From Hetaerina americana (Eukaryota > Arthropoda > Insecta > Odonata > Calopterygidae), in the NCBI GenBank assembly GCA_022747635.1, contig JAKTNV010000009.1:4591064-4655063 (forward strand): a stretch of 64,000 bases of DNA. Reading direction: 5' to 3'. Numbering within the stretch: position 1 is the stretch's first letter; each line of letters opens with the position of its first letter. The notes beneath the pieces are model-generated. The model did no database searches, had not been told where the DNA came from, and saw only the letters and a list, made by a program, of their open reading frames with translations. Below are positions 1 to 10,962 of this stretch, piece by piece. Both the position numbers and the translations under genes were made by a program.

Positions 1-63
1 CCGCCCCTGCCTTATCTTTATGAAACGGACGCTGCACTTCATAACAACTAAATTGTGGTCAGA

Positions 64-456
64 CTACGCATACGCGCCCGGGAAGCGTGCGAATTTATAA
101 CCAATGTTCTTGTTAATGTTCCTAAACCTGTGTCTAACCAGAATATAATCTAGCTGATACATTTCTGAGTCACCTGGTATTTTCAATATATACCTGCGTC
201 TTTTGTGGTGTCTAAACCAAGTGTTCGTGATGACTAGCCCCTGTCTTTTGCAGAACTCCACTGCTTTCTCCCCGCGGTCATTCCTCGTGCCTAAACCATA
301 GTCCCCAACCTCATCACCATCTCTTCCTTCACCTACCGTCGCATTCCAATCCCCCATCACTATAAAATGTTTCCCTGCAGGAACACACGCGACTATGTCC
401 TCTAACTGATCGTATATCCTATCGACCTCTTCTTCCTTATGGTTGCTCGGTGGCAT
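64..456 (-). pseudogene. AP-endonuclease domain fragment of RTE-like LINE
   Basis: The 130-codon open frame carries the exonuclease-endonuclease-phosphatase motifs of a LINE endonuclease, which nicks target DNA to prime reverse transcription. Visible motifs are MGDWNATVGEGRDGDEVGDYG (about residues 34-54, the Asp/Asn active-site block) and QLDYILVRH (about residues 100-108). The last SDH block, present in the copy at 22919-23596, is lost here after a frame change near residue 112. The first Met is internal and is not the native start. It is a fragment of a larger broken ORF. Confidence 0.8.
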
Positions 457-594
457 GTATATCTGAATAATAACAAGTTCGTCGGTTCTGCTATAATCTC
501 TACTAGTAATAATCTATCCGTTATCTGTTCTATGTTGACTACGCTTCTTCCTACTTCTCTATTTAATACTATGGCATAACATTGTCCTAAAGTT

Positions 595-789
595 TCACGT
601 TCCTATTCTAACTAATTTGGTCTTCTTCTCCTGCGCCTTCTGTCCTGCTGCTGTTGGTTTTCCCTTGCAAGACTTTCGTGGGATGACGACCGCGGAAGCC
701 TTGCCGCTCCCGCTGCCGGGCACAAGACACGGCCGATTAGGCCGAGCCCCGTAGTTGCCAGTACTCATATTCTCCGTAGTATCCATCAT
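595..789 (-). pseudogene. N-terminal leader of RTE-like LINE ORF
   Basis: This 64-codon frame matches the N-terminus of the LINE at 57433-57627: an MMD start, a basic Gly/Pro/Lys-rich stretch, then KTKLVRI, which in intact relatives runs straight into the endonuclease start. Here a stop follows at once and the next part is deleted. The Met at 789 is the likely native start because both copies share it and homology upstream of it looks untranslated. Confidence 0.7.
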
Positions 790-984
790 TTAAATATTGG
801 GAATGATAATTGAGGTGGTTTCCCGTTGCTTTCCTCAATAGTGTTTTTAACGTGACGCCATCACTTACTGGCCGCCCCACTGGGGTCAGACGCCATTGCA
901 GCCGCCTCACTGAGGAACAGACGCTGCGTGGACTACCTTCCGTCTGGCTCCTAACCTTCGACCTATCTGGCATAGGTGACCCTA

Positions 985-2189
985 TTCGTTAGTCATACAC
1001 TCAGTTCAATCGATGTCCCGTGTTTTCATTTGGTTCCATCAAGCCGTTGGCTTTTGCCTTTTCCTTTTTGCTACTGATATCGCATATCTGCCGCGTCCAA
1101 GTACGCGCCTTATTTTACACCTTAGTAAAGAATTACCTACTGGTCACCTTCGTAAGTGTCCACTAGTTAACTTTCCTGTACAATTATAAATGACTTCATC
1201 TGGCTTCCCCTCTTTCTGACTTATGTTAAGTGCAATCTGCACTTTCTAACTCCAAACATATTCACAATTCTCTATAATTCTTATTTTAACTGCATCTAAT
1301 GCCTCGTTCGTACCCTAGTTTGAAAGGAATCATTTGAAATTTATTTGTATCTTTCTTTTGTACGGTGTATACTATAATTTCTCCTGATTAAACCACCAGG
1401 GAACGGCAGCAACACTAAGGCATAACCGACGAAGAGGCGAGCCATGCACACCACGCACGGCTGATTGCCACCAATCGCTCGGAGTTGCAGAGGTGCCAAA
1501 TGCAATGCTATTATGCATTATGCGCTTTTACTATGTAATTCATGCAATGTCGCAATTCACCTCTTCTCTTTCTAGTTCACCATGGAAAGTCTGTCACGGG
1601 TGCACTCTTGTGGATAATGAAAATTAAATTTTAATTCATTCATATATTCATTCTCTACTTGAGTCACTGAATTTAATCGACCCCATTTCCACGTTCTCTG
1701 GATTGCAATTTGCGATATCATTTCATGAGAAGAGGATAAATAATAAATGGATTTCATAATCTATTATCAATTAACTCTTGATAATTTAGTGGCGCTTATG
1801 CTGGAATTTAAATATTTACACCTTAGTATTTATTCAAAACTAGCTCAACTAACGAAGTTTGCTAGCAGCATGCGATGTGGTGAGAGCATCCATAGTTATT
1901 TAGAGTTTTTAAATGATTTTCAGATGAAATCGGAACCAGTCCTAAAAGGAGCAACATGAATGATGCCCCTAATTGTAAACTCATGGCTATACATTTGATT
2001 GGCGCAAAAACGCAGCCGCCTAGTGCAGCTATTTGGAAAGCATACTTTTCGCTAGGCACCGACGCCTCACGTCGGGGGCGGTTGTATACGTGAAGCCCAC
2101 GCTTTAGATAATAAGTAATATCTTATTTACCAAACGATTAGAGAGTTGGTTCGTGAGTTTTCTTTTTTATTTATTGTAGGAATAAACTG
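985..2189. other. AT-rich DNA, no gene recognised
   Basis: Only short open frames occur and none has a motif I recognise. A small GC-richer patch lies at about 1395-1500. Confidence 0.5.
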
Positions 2190-2590
2190 GAATCAGGGAA
2201 CGAGTATAACACGGTAAAGCACTGCATCGTCGGCAAGTAAACGTATCTTAGGGATGACTACGGAGTCTTGGTTGTTAACATAAAGTAAGCTTAAAAGAGG
2301 TCCGATAACAATTTTCTAGGGAACACCTGAAATAACTTCTACTGCAGTTGAGCTAACACCATCTATGACTATTCTTTGTGCGCGACCATTCAAAAAGTCT
2401 TTATCTAACCCCGAATATATTTATCTACGCCATGTGCTTCTAGATTTGTGACTAGTTTACTATGAGGTCGAAAGATTTTTCTAAAATCTAGAAAAATCGC
2501 GTCCACTGGAACATTGCTCTCTCCCGAAATAAGAATACCATGAAATAAAAGCGCAAGTCGTGTCTCTCGCAGAATTTACCCTTTCGGAGA
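2190..2590 (-). mobile_element. CR1/Jockey-like LINE reverse transcriptase core fragment
   Basis: Reading the minus strand from about 2570 down gives a LINE reverse transcriptase core. Motif A appears as VPVDAIFLDFRK (frame 1). After one frameshift near 2400 come a DFLNGRAQR block, motif B as VISGVP followed by a stop where Gln is expected and then IGPLLSLLYVNN, and motif C as LLADDAVLYR. The catalytic Asp of motif A and the ADD box are still legible. The order and wording fit the CR1/Jockey group rather than the RTE-like family elsewhere in the window. Both ends are truncated. It may be the catalytic part of the LINE whose 3' ends are scattered here, but I cannot join them. Confidence 0.8.
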
Positions 2591-3757
2591 CCGTGCTAAT
2601 TTTTCATCAACAACTCCCGACTGTCGAGGGGTCTCATGATCGAACCATCAACTTTATGTTTCATGATTTTTAGTAAAATGGATGTGAATGAAATAGATCT
2701 GCAATTACTTGGTTGTTCCTTCTCTCCGTTTTAAAATCCACCCCCAATACCACCGCCGATCCGTTGAGGGAGCCTATCAGGAATGTTAGAGTTTGAATAA
2801 GACGCGCGGAGGCGAGCCAACCCAAAACTCACGGAGTCTAGAAGAAAGAAAGCCCGTTAGTTGAAGATGCATGCAAAGGCAGGACCGCCTGGCTACCACC
2901 ACCCGCCCACGGGTTGATTGATGGTTAAATGGGATTTAAAATGCTGCAAAATGAAACGAATACCATCTGTATATTATATTCACTAATAAAATGATTCGAC
3001 ATGTACGTTGGTAAATTAAAAAAACTATTTACAAATATATATTTTGATGTAGCTTACGAGATTTCAGTGAACAAATATCAATTTCATACTTACTGAATGC
3101 ATTAGTTCACATAAAAACCTTGAAGAATGAATTGGAATAGAAAAGCGAAAGAGCCAAGAGCATGAAATTGTTTCTACGTTCGCCATTTATGGGATTATCA
3201 TTATGTATGAAACCAATCGCACCGCGACTCAGTTTCCCGCATTCTCTTTTGAACTTCCTTTTCTTCTTCATTGCTTTTTACACATAACCAAAGTTACCAA
3301 CATTATGATTGTCTCCTATATTTTCCATTACTCAATTATCTGATCCCTACTTCAGCCCCTTGGATTGCTTTTCTTCTCCATCATCAAAAACAGCAAATTG
3401 CAAGGACGCACTCATGCAAGATATCCCGAAGTCAATATCGGTATGGTACGCATGTTCATGCACGGAAACAAAACAGCGTTTCTAATTACCGCATTCTTAA
3501 TGGCAGCGACGCGCACTTCTGCCTGGCATCCGATTGAATTGGAGAACGTTCATTGGAACACAGGTTTCTCGTAAAGCGCTCTACATAATACATCAACCCC
3601 ACCCATCCACATAGCTAGGGACTGCCATCGTTTGAGTGCGTCTGGATATTCTATTTGCGCAGAAAATATTGAAAAGAGAGAGAGAGAAGTGGCTTTTTTC
3701 CCATCCTCGACTCTTCCTCAAACGGAGGAGCGCAGCTCGAGAGTGTGGAAAGGGCTA
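2591..3757. other. Unassigned AT-rich DNA
   Basis: Overlapping open frames at 3271-3537 and 3365-3574 have no recognisable domain and look like chance. A purine-rich (GA)n run lies near 3676-3690. Confidence 0.45.
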
Positions 3758-4705
3758 CATTGTCTGCCCCAAAAGTAGTAGGACTTATTTTTTCACAAAT
3801 AGACAGACGGACGAGCGTCGGTTTCTCCAGCTGGGTTAAAGGGAAGAGAGTTAAAGGAAAAGCCGGAGGCCGGTGGCAGTAGGCGCCCAGCCTTTTTGGA
3901 GTGTGGATCGTTCCTTTAGCAAAATCTCTATAACGTGACCTCGTTACGGTCCGTCATGAACCGGTAACAGGAACAACGCTACGCCATCTCATTTTGCGTG
4001 AGATCGGGCAAACGCCAGGAAACAGACTCATGAAATGCTCAAGACAGAGCATAGTGATAACACCATGGGTAGATCAGGTGTGTTTTTGACAGACAAAAGT
4101 TGTTTCGGGAGGGTTGAGAAGATGTTGTGGACGCCGAATGCTCGGGACGCCCATCGACCTCAAAAAGGCACGAAAATCTTGCAAAAGTGAAGGTTTTGTT
4201 GTGTAGGGATCGCATATATGAAGTGCTTGCATTGTTTTTGATCATCCATTTGTATCCCTAAAAGTGATGTGCATCGAATTGTGACCGGAAACATGGGCAT
4301 GGGAAAGATGTGTGCGAAGTTGGTGCCGGGAGTGCTCTCGGACGAACAAAAGGGAACTCGCACGCGGATCTCTGCCAAGAGACTCTGGACTATGTGAGCA
4401 GTAAGGATCCAAATTTTCTAGACAATGTCCCACCAGACTTCTTCCTCTTCCTGAAACTCAAATCCGTGCTGTAAGGACGTCATCACGGCTCATTGGAAGC
4501 ATTACAACAGGGTGTGACGAGGGAGCTCAGCAGAATTTTGGGCGCCGCCTTCCAGAAGGCGTACGAGGCGTGTTAAAAACCCACGGGTACAGCGGTGTGA
4601 GGACGCTCAAGGGTGCTAGTTATAAGACTTAAGAGTGAATGTATCAATTGCGGCAATAATGGTTTTTAAATAGACTCAGTCCCACTACTTTTGGGACAGA
4701 CAGAT
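3758..4705 (+). mobile_element. Mariner family 1, internally deleted copy 1
   Basis: A DD34D mariner derivative. The left terminal repeat starts beside a TA at 3756-3757 and contains CCCCAAAAGTAGTAGGACT; the right end carries the inverse, GTCCCACTACTTTTGGGAC, at about 4679-4697. Remains of the transposase include an HTH region (around 4080-4300, e.g. the DEQKGTRTRISA-type block near 4340) and a C-terminal segment with PPDFFLF and LEALQQGVTREL. The coding DNA jumps from the DPNFL block straight to the third catalytic Asp, so Asp1 and Asp2 are gone. The same junction occurs at 39494-40047. Stops and frameshifts make it non-coding. Confidence 0.85.
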
Positions 4706-4732
4706 GTGATAGATAGATAGATTATTAATTTT

Positions 4733-4800
4733 CTTTATTTGGGCTGAATTGAGACGAAGTGGTCCCTTATTTCATTCAACCCATCGTCGGATACATATTA
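4733..4800. repeat. Short repeat also found inside the mariner at 39.7 kb
   Basis: The stretch TTTATTTGGGC, then a GAGAC block and an ACCC block, resembles 39668-39730, where it lies within DNA that interrupts a mariner. Only about 60 bp align by eye. Class unknown. Confidence 0.35.
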
Positions 4801-4901
4801 TTATCCTTAAGATTTATAATTACTTGCATACACATAAATGCATTTAGACACATTATGCACTTATTTGCATATCGAAATATAAATAAATATATATAATATA
4901 T

Positions 4902-4931
4902 ATATTACACACACACACACACCCACATATA

Positions 4932-4982
<51 letters not shown>
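4902..4982. repeat. CA/TA microsatellite
   Basis: A short (CA)n run (about 4902-4921) passes into (TA)n (about 4927-4982). It lies directly upstream of a SINE fragment. Confidence 0.9.
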
Positions 4983-4984
<2 letters not shown>

Positions 4985-4989
4985 CCAAC

Positions 4990-5155
4990 ACAAACTTCCG
5001 TCTTCCTGGGAAACCAAAACCGGCACAGGGAAAGGAACTGGCCCTCCTACCCTGATGTGTGAATCTCACACGCCGTCGGCCTTAGTACTGGGTCATCTCT
5101 ACCATCACCTACTAAACCGACCTTCGGGTTGATTACTGTGTTTATGGTTTTTTTA
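4990..5155 (+). mobile_element. tRNA-SINE family 2, 5'-truncated copy
   Basis: It matches the body and 3' end of the SINE at 54271-54560, from the TCTTCCTGGGAAACCA block through to GATTACTGTGTTTATGG and a T run. The tRNA-like head with promoter boxes is missing, so this copy is 5' truncated. Confidence 0.75.
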
Positions 5156-5649
5156 TATAAATTAAGTAGTAGTATTAGTAGTATGATTCGTTGCGTGGGA
5201 AGAGGAGAGGAGGAAATAGTGTCTGAAACCGGATTCGGAGCGTGTCTGGTAGTCACTGAAGCAAGGTGGAGAGAACAAAGGAATAATTCTCACTCCACGG
5301 AAATAAAAGAGCGTCTTAATGCTATCCTCTCGCCGCTAAGGCGGCCACGGGAAGAGGAATTCCTCCTCCTCTCTTGGACACATTCGCGGTGAGCCCCCGA
5401 GCGATTTGCTCGCAGGGAGGAAGTCGTAAGGGACAGCAAAAAGGTAAAGCCGCGATGCTTAAACTTTTTTTGTGTCGCTGACCTTTGTGCCCTAATGATC
5501 TTCTCCCACACACGAAACCCGCCCCCAGACAGGCGAAGAGCAAGGCGCCCGAATTCTTAGAGAATAACCCTTGTCCTTAAAGGACCCACCAACATTTTCT
5601 CTTTAGCATCAAGTCTCATTGATCACCATTAGCACCATTGTCCTTTCAC
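5156..5649. other. Unassigned DNA
   Basis: It contains overlapping open frames on both strands (for example 5129-5392 and 5290-5543) in moderately GC-rich sequence. None shows a domain, and I treat them as chance. Confidence 0.4.
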
Positions 5650-6335
5650 AATGGCGCACTTGTCGAGAAGATAAAGACCTTAAAAATATATTTTCGCATT
5701 TTACAATGGATTTGCCCGAATCGGTGGAAAACGCTAAACATACAAGGTTCGATAAAAAGTTTCGGCTTCAAATTTTTCCCGACGTGATTGCGTGAAGTGG
5801 AATATTCAAACCATCGGTTAAGTGTACGCATAATTGCATATCGTATATTGTCATTTATAAGATATCCGTGTACACATGATTATCACTGACCGATGCGAAA
5901 GATCTGCGCTAAACATATCCTCCCGAAGGTGTTTGGACGGACGACCAAGAGAGTAGAGTCTAGTATCTGCTTGCGAAAGGTTTCTTCAGCACCATCGCGA
6001 CGATTCCCAAACCCCCTTACAGTTCTTACCGACATGACATCAGCAGAGTGTTCACTATTTCCAAAAATGAAATCCTCCTTCTAAGGACACCCCCATGGGA
6101 CCCCGAAAGCCATCATCAAACAACCTTGCACGCGTACCCTTGAGGACTTTCCGCCTACCAGGGAGCCCTGTAGTCGTGGAAAATCCGCTGGAAAAAGTGT
6201 GCAGACGCTCATGGGATGAATAATTACGAGATAACGAAGAATTACGATACTCTGTTGAGAGGTATTGCAGCAATATCTGAAATGAATCTATTTTTCCGAA
6301 ACTTTTCCCGTTACCTTTTATACATGCCATGTAAG
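5650..6335 (+). mobile_element. Mariner family 8, deleted copy 1
   Basis: It aligns by eye with 53340-53980. The remains read as a mariner transposase: an ADRRLS-like HTH segment near 5790-5830, an ILPKVFGR segment near 5909-5935, then a jump to a C-terminal segment with CTRTLEDFP-like coding near 6130-6160 and a final ALLRGIAAIS-like end. Asp1 and Asp2 fall in the missing part. The last 85 bp resemble tails at 16325-16420, 27550-27635 and 53905-53980. No TIR is clear, so both ends are estimates. Confidence 0.65.
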
Positions 6336-7809
6336 TAAGTATAATGTTTACCACCCGAAGGGAAGAAATGAAATAATTAGAATAGTGTAAATTTTCCCTA
6401 TTTTCAGGATCATTTGCACTGTTCAGCGCGTAAGGTGGTAGAGATAAGGGAGCGGAGACCGCCCGGGGAAGGCGTCATTTCTCCCTCCTAATGAAAGGCG
6501 GTGACGCTTGGCGGCGCATCCAACACCCGACGGGGCTCTCTGGCTTCCCGCGAGACGAATGAGAGGAGCGAAGACAATTATTCTCCGGATAAAGCTCCCA
6601 AGCTCTCTACGAGGGGGGCACAGCAAAAAATAGTGACTTCATGAATACATCACCACATTTCGGTATATTTCATTACACGCCAATTTATTTGCGCTACTAT
6701 ACTTTCTAAATAACTGCATACGACTTTTCAAATGAACACTAACAGTCGAAATAATATGCGTGGTTACAGAGTGGCCATGCAAAGTGTAAATGTATAGTTT
6801 ACTAAATAGTCGCTACAGCATAGCCGTATTCCATGTTTCTTGAGAGCCGAGTGCCTTCACGAAAACACTGTCGAAACGGATCAAAGATTTTTGTGTGAAT
6901 GTCATTCTGTGGCACTAAAACAAAACATGATTCGTATGATACGCACACAAAAAATATTGGTCTGCATACTGAACCTATATCCAGTCTTCTAACAAGAAAC
7001 AATACCCATTGATAGCAATAGCACAAATAGTAGAAAAATATATCGCCATTATCCCATTTCTACGCCACGGTTTCGAGACCTGCCGAATTTGCGTTATAAG
7101 ATACACTATTGATGTCATGCTTTATTTGAAAGAAAACTTGGGAAAAAATTACAAAAAATAAATACATGAATTAATCGTGAGAACACCTTGAAAGGAATGG
7201 ATTGAATGGAAACCTTTGAGTGAGGTTTTGAGTGGGGGAGGGGGTGGGAAGGGGTACGCAAATAAACCAACTGAAGAGTGGATTGCGTGCCGAATGGACA
7301 TTGCACAGCCCTTCACGCTTTTCATACTCAAATGCTAGAGACACGTTTCCATGCCATTTGCCTCACTCATCCGGGGAAAATCCCTTCAAACCCTCCTCCC
7401 ATGGAATATGGGAATCAGGGTGGACTTATTCGCCGGCCAAAGTATTTCGAAACTAAGTCGAAACGCCTTCGTCTTTTTTCCAGGAATTCTTTCGTCGATA
7501 CTTCCTCAGGCACCAGCCGCCCGGAATGATCGCCGATTTTACACTGCACGTGCTTATAGCGCTAGATGAGACACGGGAGACGAGCAATGGCGGGTTGGAT
7601 GACCAAATATGGCACGCTAAGGTTTATCATTTCAAGTGGGGGACGTTTTGTGACGGAAATCATAGGACAGGAAATGTTTCTCACGCACTCTGAGGTAAAG
7701 CCCGAAGAAAGAATTAATGACTTTGCGTCCACAGGAAAGAATTTATTATTGTTGACTAGTTTCGCTACACTGCATCATCAACTTATACTATTAAGTAATT
7801 AATAGTTTT
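6336..7809. other. Unassigned AT-rich DNA
   Basis: A GC-richer patch occurs at 6420-6620. Short open frames cluster at 7115-7569. No family motif, RNA gene or repeat shared within the window was found. Confidence 0.45.
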
Positions 7810-8200
7810 TAAAGAAAGGAAGAATTTAATAAAGTCCAGAGAAATTCCACCAGATTCTAGAAATATTGCTATAATAGGAAAACGGGTATGAGAGGCCTTG
7901 TGGGGTAATTAGGCGGGGAGCCACTTGAGACACGAAGAGAACAATTGACAAAGGTTCAGATACAACGAGTTTAAGAATTAAATTAAAGGAATTATTATTA
8001 TTGCCCCACACTGGTTAAGTAGATCAGACCACAAAGATAAGATAAGGGAGATAGATTGCAGTACAGATAGATACAAATATTTATTCTTTCCCCGAACAAT
8101 CAGAAATCATAATAGTAAGAAACCAAAGGCACTTTAGAAATATTCAAGACATTCCATTTACAAGTCAGGGCAGGATTAAACGTTGCGTAGACATAAGGTA
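7810..8200 (+). mobile_element. CR1-like LINE 3' region (subfamily B)
   Basis: Decayed coding for the end of the reverse transcriptase ORF (KVQRKSARF-type, then LGELG and EIRREQ-type blocks) is followed by a 3' UTR matching the reverse complements of 41185-41565 and 61015-61480. Shared marks are GACCACAAAGATAAGATAAG, CAGATAGATACAAATA and a CCCCGAACAATCAG block. The terminal stem-loop seen in other copies is absent. Confidence 0.75.
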
Positions 8201-9497
8201 TATTTTTGATTGTCTGATTCATGCAAATACTTTCATAAAATACACGTTCACCATTTCCACCAGATTAGTATTAATTCAAGTTTAGGTTAATGAGGTAGGA
8301 TATTATCGAACCGAGTGAATTATTATAATTAAGCTTACTTTTAATTTAATAAAATACGATGATTTAAAAAAATATGCATTAATATTCTACGATTACTGAC
8401 GCCGAAAATTAAGTGAAGCAGGTTGGTAAAATGCACCACAAGGAACTCGTATGGATGAGAATAAGAAGCTCGCGAAAGTATTGCGCAAAAGATGATTCAT
8501 ATCAGGATTTATTTGGAATTGTAGGAATTTGCTTTAATTGCATTTTAGTTTCATTTCTTTACCAAAAGTTCCAAGCCAATTCTGATTTTCGTCATGAAAT
8601 AGCAATAAGTGCTGTTAGAGTGTATAATGTTTCAATTCCGTTCATGTCAATATTCCTGCAGTTTAATTCAGGAAGAGATATTAAAATTAGATTGCACCGG
8701 ATGGAATCTATTTAGACTCAAAGCAATAACGTATGCACTCAGTGAACTGAAAATGATTTGACAGTGAATAAAATGTATTCGAATCGACAGAAGCTTTTAA
8801 TTTGTACGCGGACTCATTTCACATCCCCAATAGTACAGATAACTAATGAATATATTATTAAAGGCCTTCACTCGACGACTTCATAATTTTTTAGGCAATC
8901 ATTTGGTTGCCATAACGTGGAATCTGATTAATAGGGCATTCTTATCAATTACACAAGTAATAAAAACAAACACCACCCAAATTGCCATTATAATAAAGAA
9001 CATTAAAATTGAACGGGAAAGAAGATCTGCCCCTTAATTTTTTTCTCAATATTCGAAATCGCCTTTTTCTTAAAATTTCTTTCTCCATTAATTAAGACCA
9101 TTGAATGCCTTTCGAATCAATTCGAGGACATTTTTTAACTTAAATAGTAATCTTACTTTTCCAAAATGGAAGACCAGTTTTCAATGGGCACCCTAAATTC
9201 TGTCTTTCCATATCCTCATTATACATATTCCACCTCCGCAATGAATCATTCTAACATATGTAAATGCACTAAACAATCAATTCATTCGAAGAGTCATCTT
9301 CCATGAGTTGGTCACTGTTCCCTTCATCGCAGCCAAAGAATAATAATTTCATAACTAGCGCCATGAGAACACAGCACGTGGGAGCAAGTCACAATATAGT
9401 GCTCAACGCTTCCACTTATGGGTTTGGTGCTTAAAAACCTTCATGAATTCTTCTCTTCTCAATTTAAATTAAGGAATAATATCCTTCGGTAAGCTTT
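8201..9497. other. Unassigned AT-rich DNA with one 100-codon ORF
   Basis: The frame 8413-8715 (+) codes for 100 residues with a hydrophobic stretch (GIVGICFNCILVSFLY) but has no recognisable domain, and its surroundings give no support for a gene. The rest is AT-rich with no features. Confidence 0.35.
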
Positions 9498-9508
9498 CGT
9501 GAATTATC
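9498..9508. repeat. Target-site duplication, left
   Basis: CGTGAATTATC here is repeated exactly at 9819-9829, on the other side of the SINE. It is typical of LINE-driven insertion. Confidence 0.85.
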
Positions 9509-9819
9509 GTAGTAGTAGTAGTTTTGAGGGGAGGCGACCGACAGCTGAAGTCATTTGCGCCATCGGGGATGGACAGGAATGGATGAAGGGTGGAGAGAAA
9601 CCCGGCGTCGGTATTAACCTACTCTTTACGAAAGGCGCGAAAGGGTCCGCAGTTTAACGTCCCATCCGACGGACGGCGAACTCACTCAAAGTACCCTCCA
9701 AAAAGCACCTCAAGTAGGGATCGAGATACCTCTGAAAAATATTCAACACCGTCGGGATTTGAACCCGCACCCTCTGGGTGGGAAGCCAGTACATTAGCCC
9801 CCGCACCATCTCGATCCCC
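9509..9819 (-). mobile_element. tRNA-derived SINE family 1, full copy
   Basis: Read on the minus strand, the element starts at 9819 with a tRNA-like head. It has an A-box-like TGGTGCGGGGGCTAATG and a B box GGTTCAAATCC (plus-strand 9755-9765). A body shared with copies at 14431-14707, 33942-34175 and 45605-45840 follows, and a (CTA)n tail lies at 9510-9521 (TAG on the plus strand). Such SINEs are transcribed by RNA polymerase III and moved by a partner LINE. The perfect 11-bp flanking duplication suggests a young insertion. It is not a functional tRNA gene. Confidence 0.88.
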
Positions 9820-9829
9820 GTGAATTATC
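9819..9829. repeat. Target-site duplication, right
   Basis: Exact partner of 9498-9508 (CGTGAATTATC). The first C may belong to the element. Confidence 0.85.
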
Positions 9830-10061
9830 TCGTTGCATTAAATTCAATTACATTATTATTACTACATCAGAAAATACTAAAAATTTCGTAAACATTTGTT
9901 ACTAAAATCAAGGTAAATGTGGCATTGTACTCTGTAACGCATGCTCCTAGTTCTCGAAAAATTTTAATATCATTGAAACTTAACAATGCGGATGAAAACT
10001 TCAAGGAAACATTGTTCATGCTGAGTAGTGAAATGGCTCCCAGTACTACCCCAATGCGTCG

Positions 10062-10962
10062 AAAACGTCTGCCCTTAAAGTAGAAGAACTGAATTGAAAA
10101 AAATCTATTGACGTTATTGATAATATTGACTCAAAAGTCTTCGAAGTCTTCCCTTGTGCGTCCACTGCCGATGGGTTTGCCCCGCCTCGCACGCCTTCTG
10201 GAAGGTGGCGCTTTGAATGCTGCTAAGCTCACTCGTCACGACCTGTTGTAACGCTTTCACCGACCCGTGGTGACGTCCTCTAAGCTCAAATTTGAGACGG
10301 GGGAAGAGGAATAGGTCTGGTTCAAACTTGGATCCTCACTCACATGGACGAGAAGCTCTCGGCAGAGATCCGCGTGCGAGTTTCCTTTTGCTCTTCGTCC
10401 GAGAGCACTCTCGGCACTTAACTCCCCCGCACACACCTTTCCCATTACCATGTTTTCGGTCACAAGTCGATGCATATCAGATTTGAGGATACCAAGTTCA
10501 TCAGAGACCATGCGAACATCCGCATTCTACGATCCCTGTCCAATAAAGCCGACAGTCTTACAATAAGCTCTTGTAGGATTTTTGTCAAATTTTGAGGACG
10601 AAGGGCGTCCTGAACGTTTGGCATATTCACCATCTTCTCTACCCTCCCGAAACAACTTGTACCACTCGACAACGTCATAACCATAAGCTGCATTGGGGAT
10701 GCCATGAGCCACTTACCGCGGAAATTGATGGCTCAACCCTGTTCCAGTAACCGGTTAATGGCGGAGCGTAACGAGGTCAGGTCCCATAGAGGCTTCACAA
10801 ACGAACCATCCGCACTCTGCAAGGCTGGGAGCCAACTGTCTCCGCCCTCCAGCCTTTCCTGAATATCGTTTCCTTCGAACCCATCCAGAGCTACCGCCGT
10901 CCATCCATCTATCCGGGAAAAAGTAAGCCACTAAGTGAATACTATTTTAGGGGCAGGCCTTG
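10062..10962 (-). mobile_element. Mariner family 1, internally deleted copy 2
   Basis: Minus-strand mariner derivative. The degraded terminal repeats lie at about 10062-10090 and 10935-10962, the latter next to TA at 10963-10964. Transposase remains include SGRPSSSKFDKN (frame near 10590-10610), a MRMFAW/VSDELGI segment, and TENMVMGKVCA near 10430-10460. After DPSL the frame jumps to a segment matching LFPRLKFEL, close to the third Asp, through the junction GGATCCAAGTTTGAACCAGA (reverse complement of 10315-10334). The copy at 32333-33070 has the same junction. Asp1 and Asp2 are lost. Confidence 0.82.
10257..10705 (-). pseudogene. Mariner transposase N-terminal half, broken
   Basis: Two overlapping frames (10460-10705 and 10257-10511) together cover the HTH part and the linker before the DDE domain. 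The second frame carries VSDELGILKSDMHRLVTENM and GKVCA. They lie in different frames and contain the family deletion, so no active enzyme can be made. Confidence 0.7.

Larger units (their letters stand above)
1..984 (-). mobile_element. RTE-like LINE, 5' part (copy A), cut by window edge
   Basis: This is the 5' portion of a non-LTR retrotransposon read on the minus strand; the rest lies outside the window. It matches the near full-length copy at 54705-57840 along its endonuclease region and along the 5' leader up to about 984. It holds an N-terminal leader frame (595-789) and part of an AP-type endonuclease (64-456). About 150 bp between them, which encode the start of the endonuclease in the other copy, appear deleted near 575-600. 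A stop codon follows the leader frame. The element is dead. The family call (RTE-like, often annotated as craniofacial development protein 2-like or endonuclease-reverse transcriptase) rests on motifs. Confidence 0.85.

Noticed and set aside
8413..8715. A 100-codon frame as a small membrane protein gene
   Set aside because: No homologue recognised, no promoter or repeat support, and AT-rich DNA of this length can give one such frame by chance.
9755..9819. Functional tRNA gene on the minus strand
   Set aside because: Same reason: it is the head of a repeated SINE with a target duplication.
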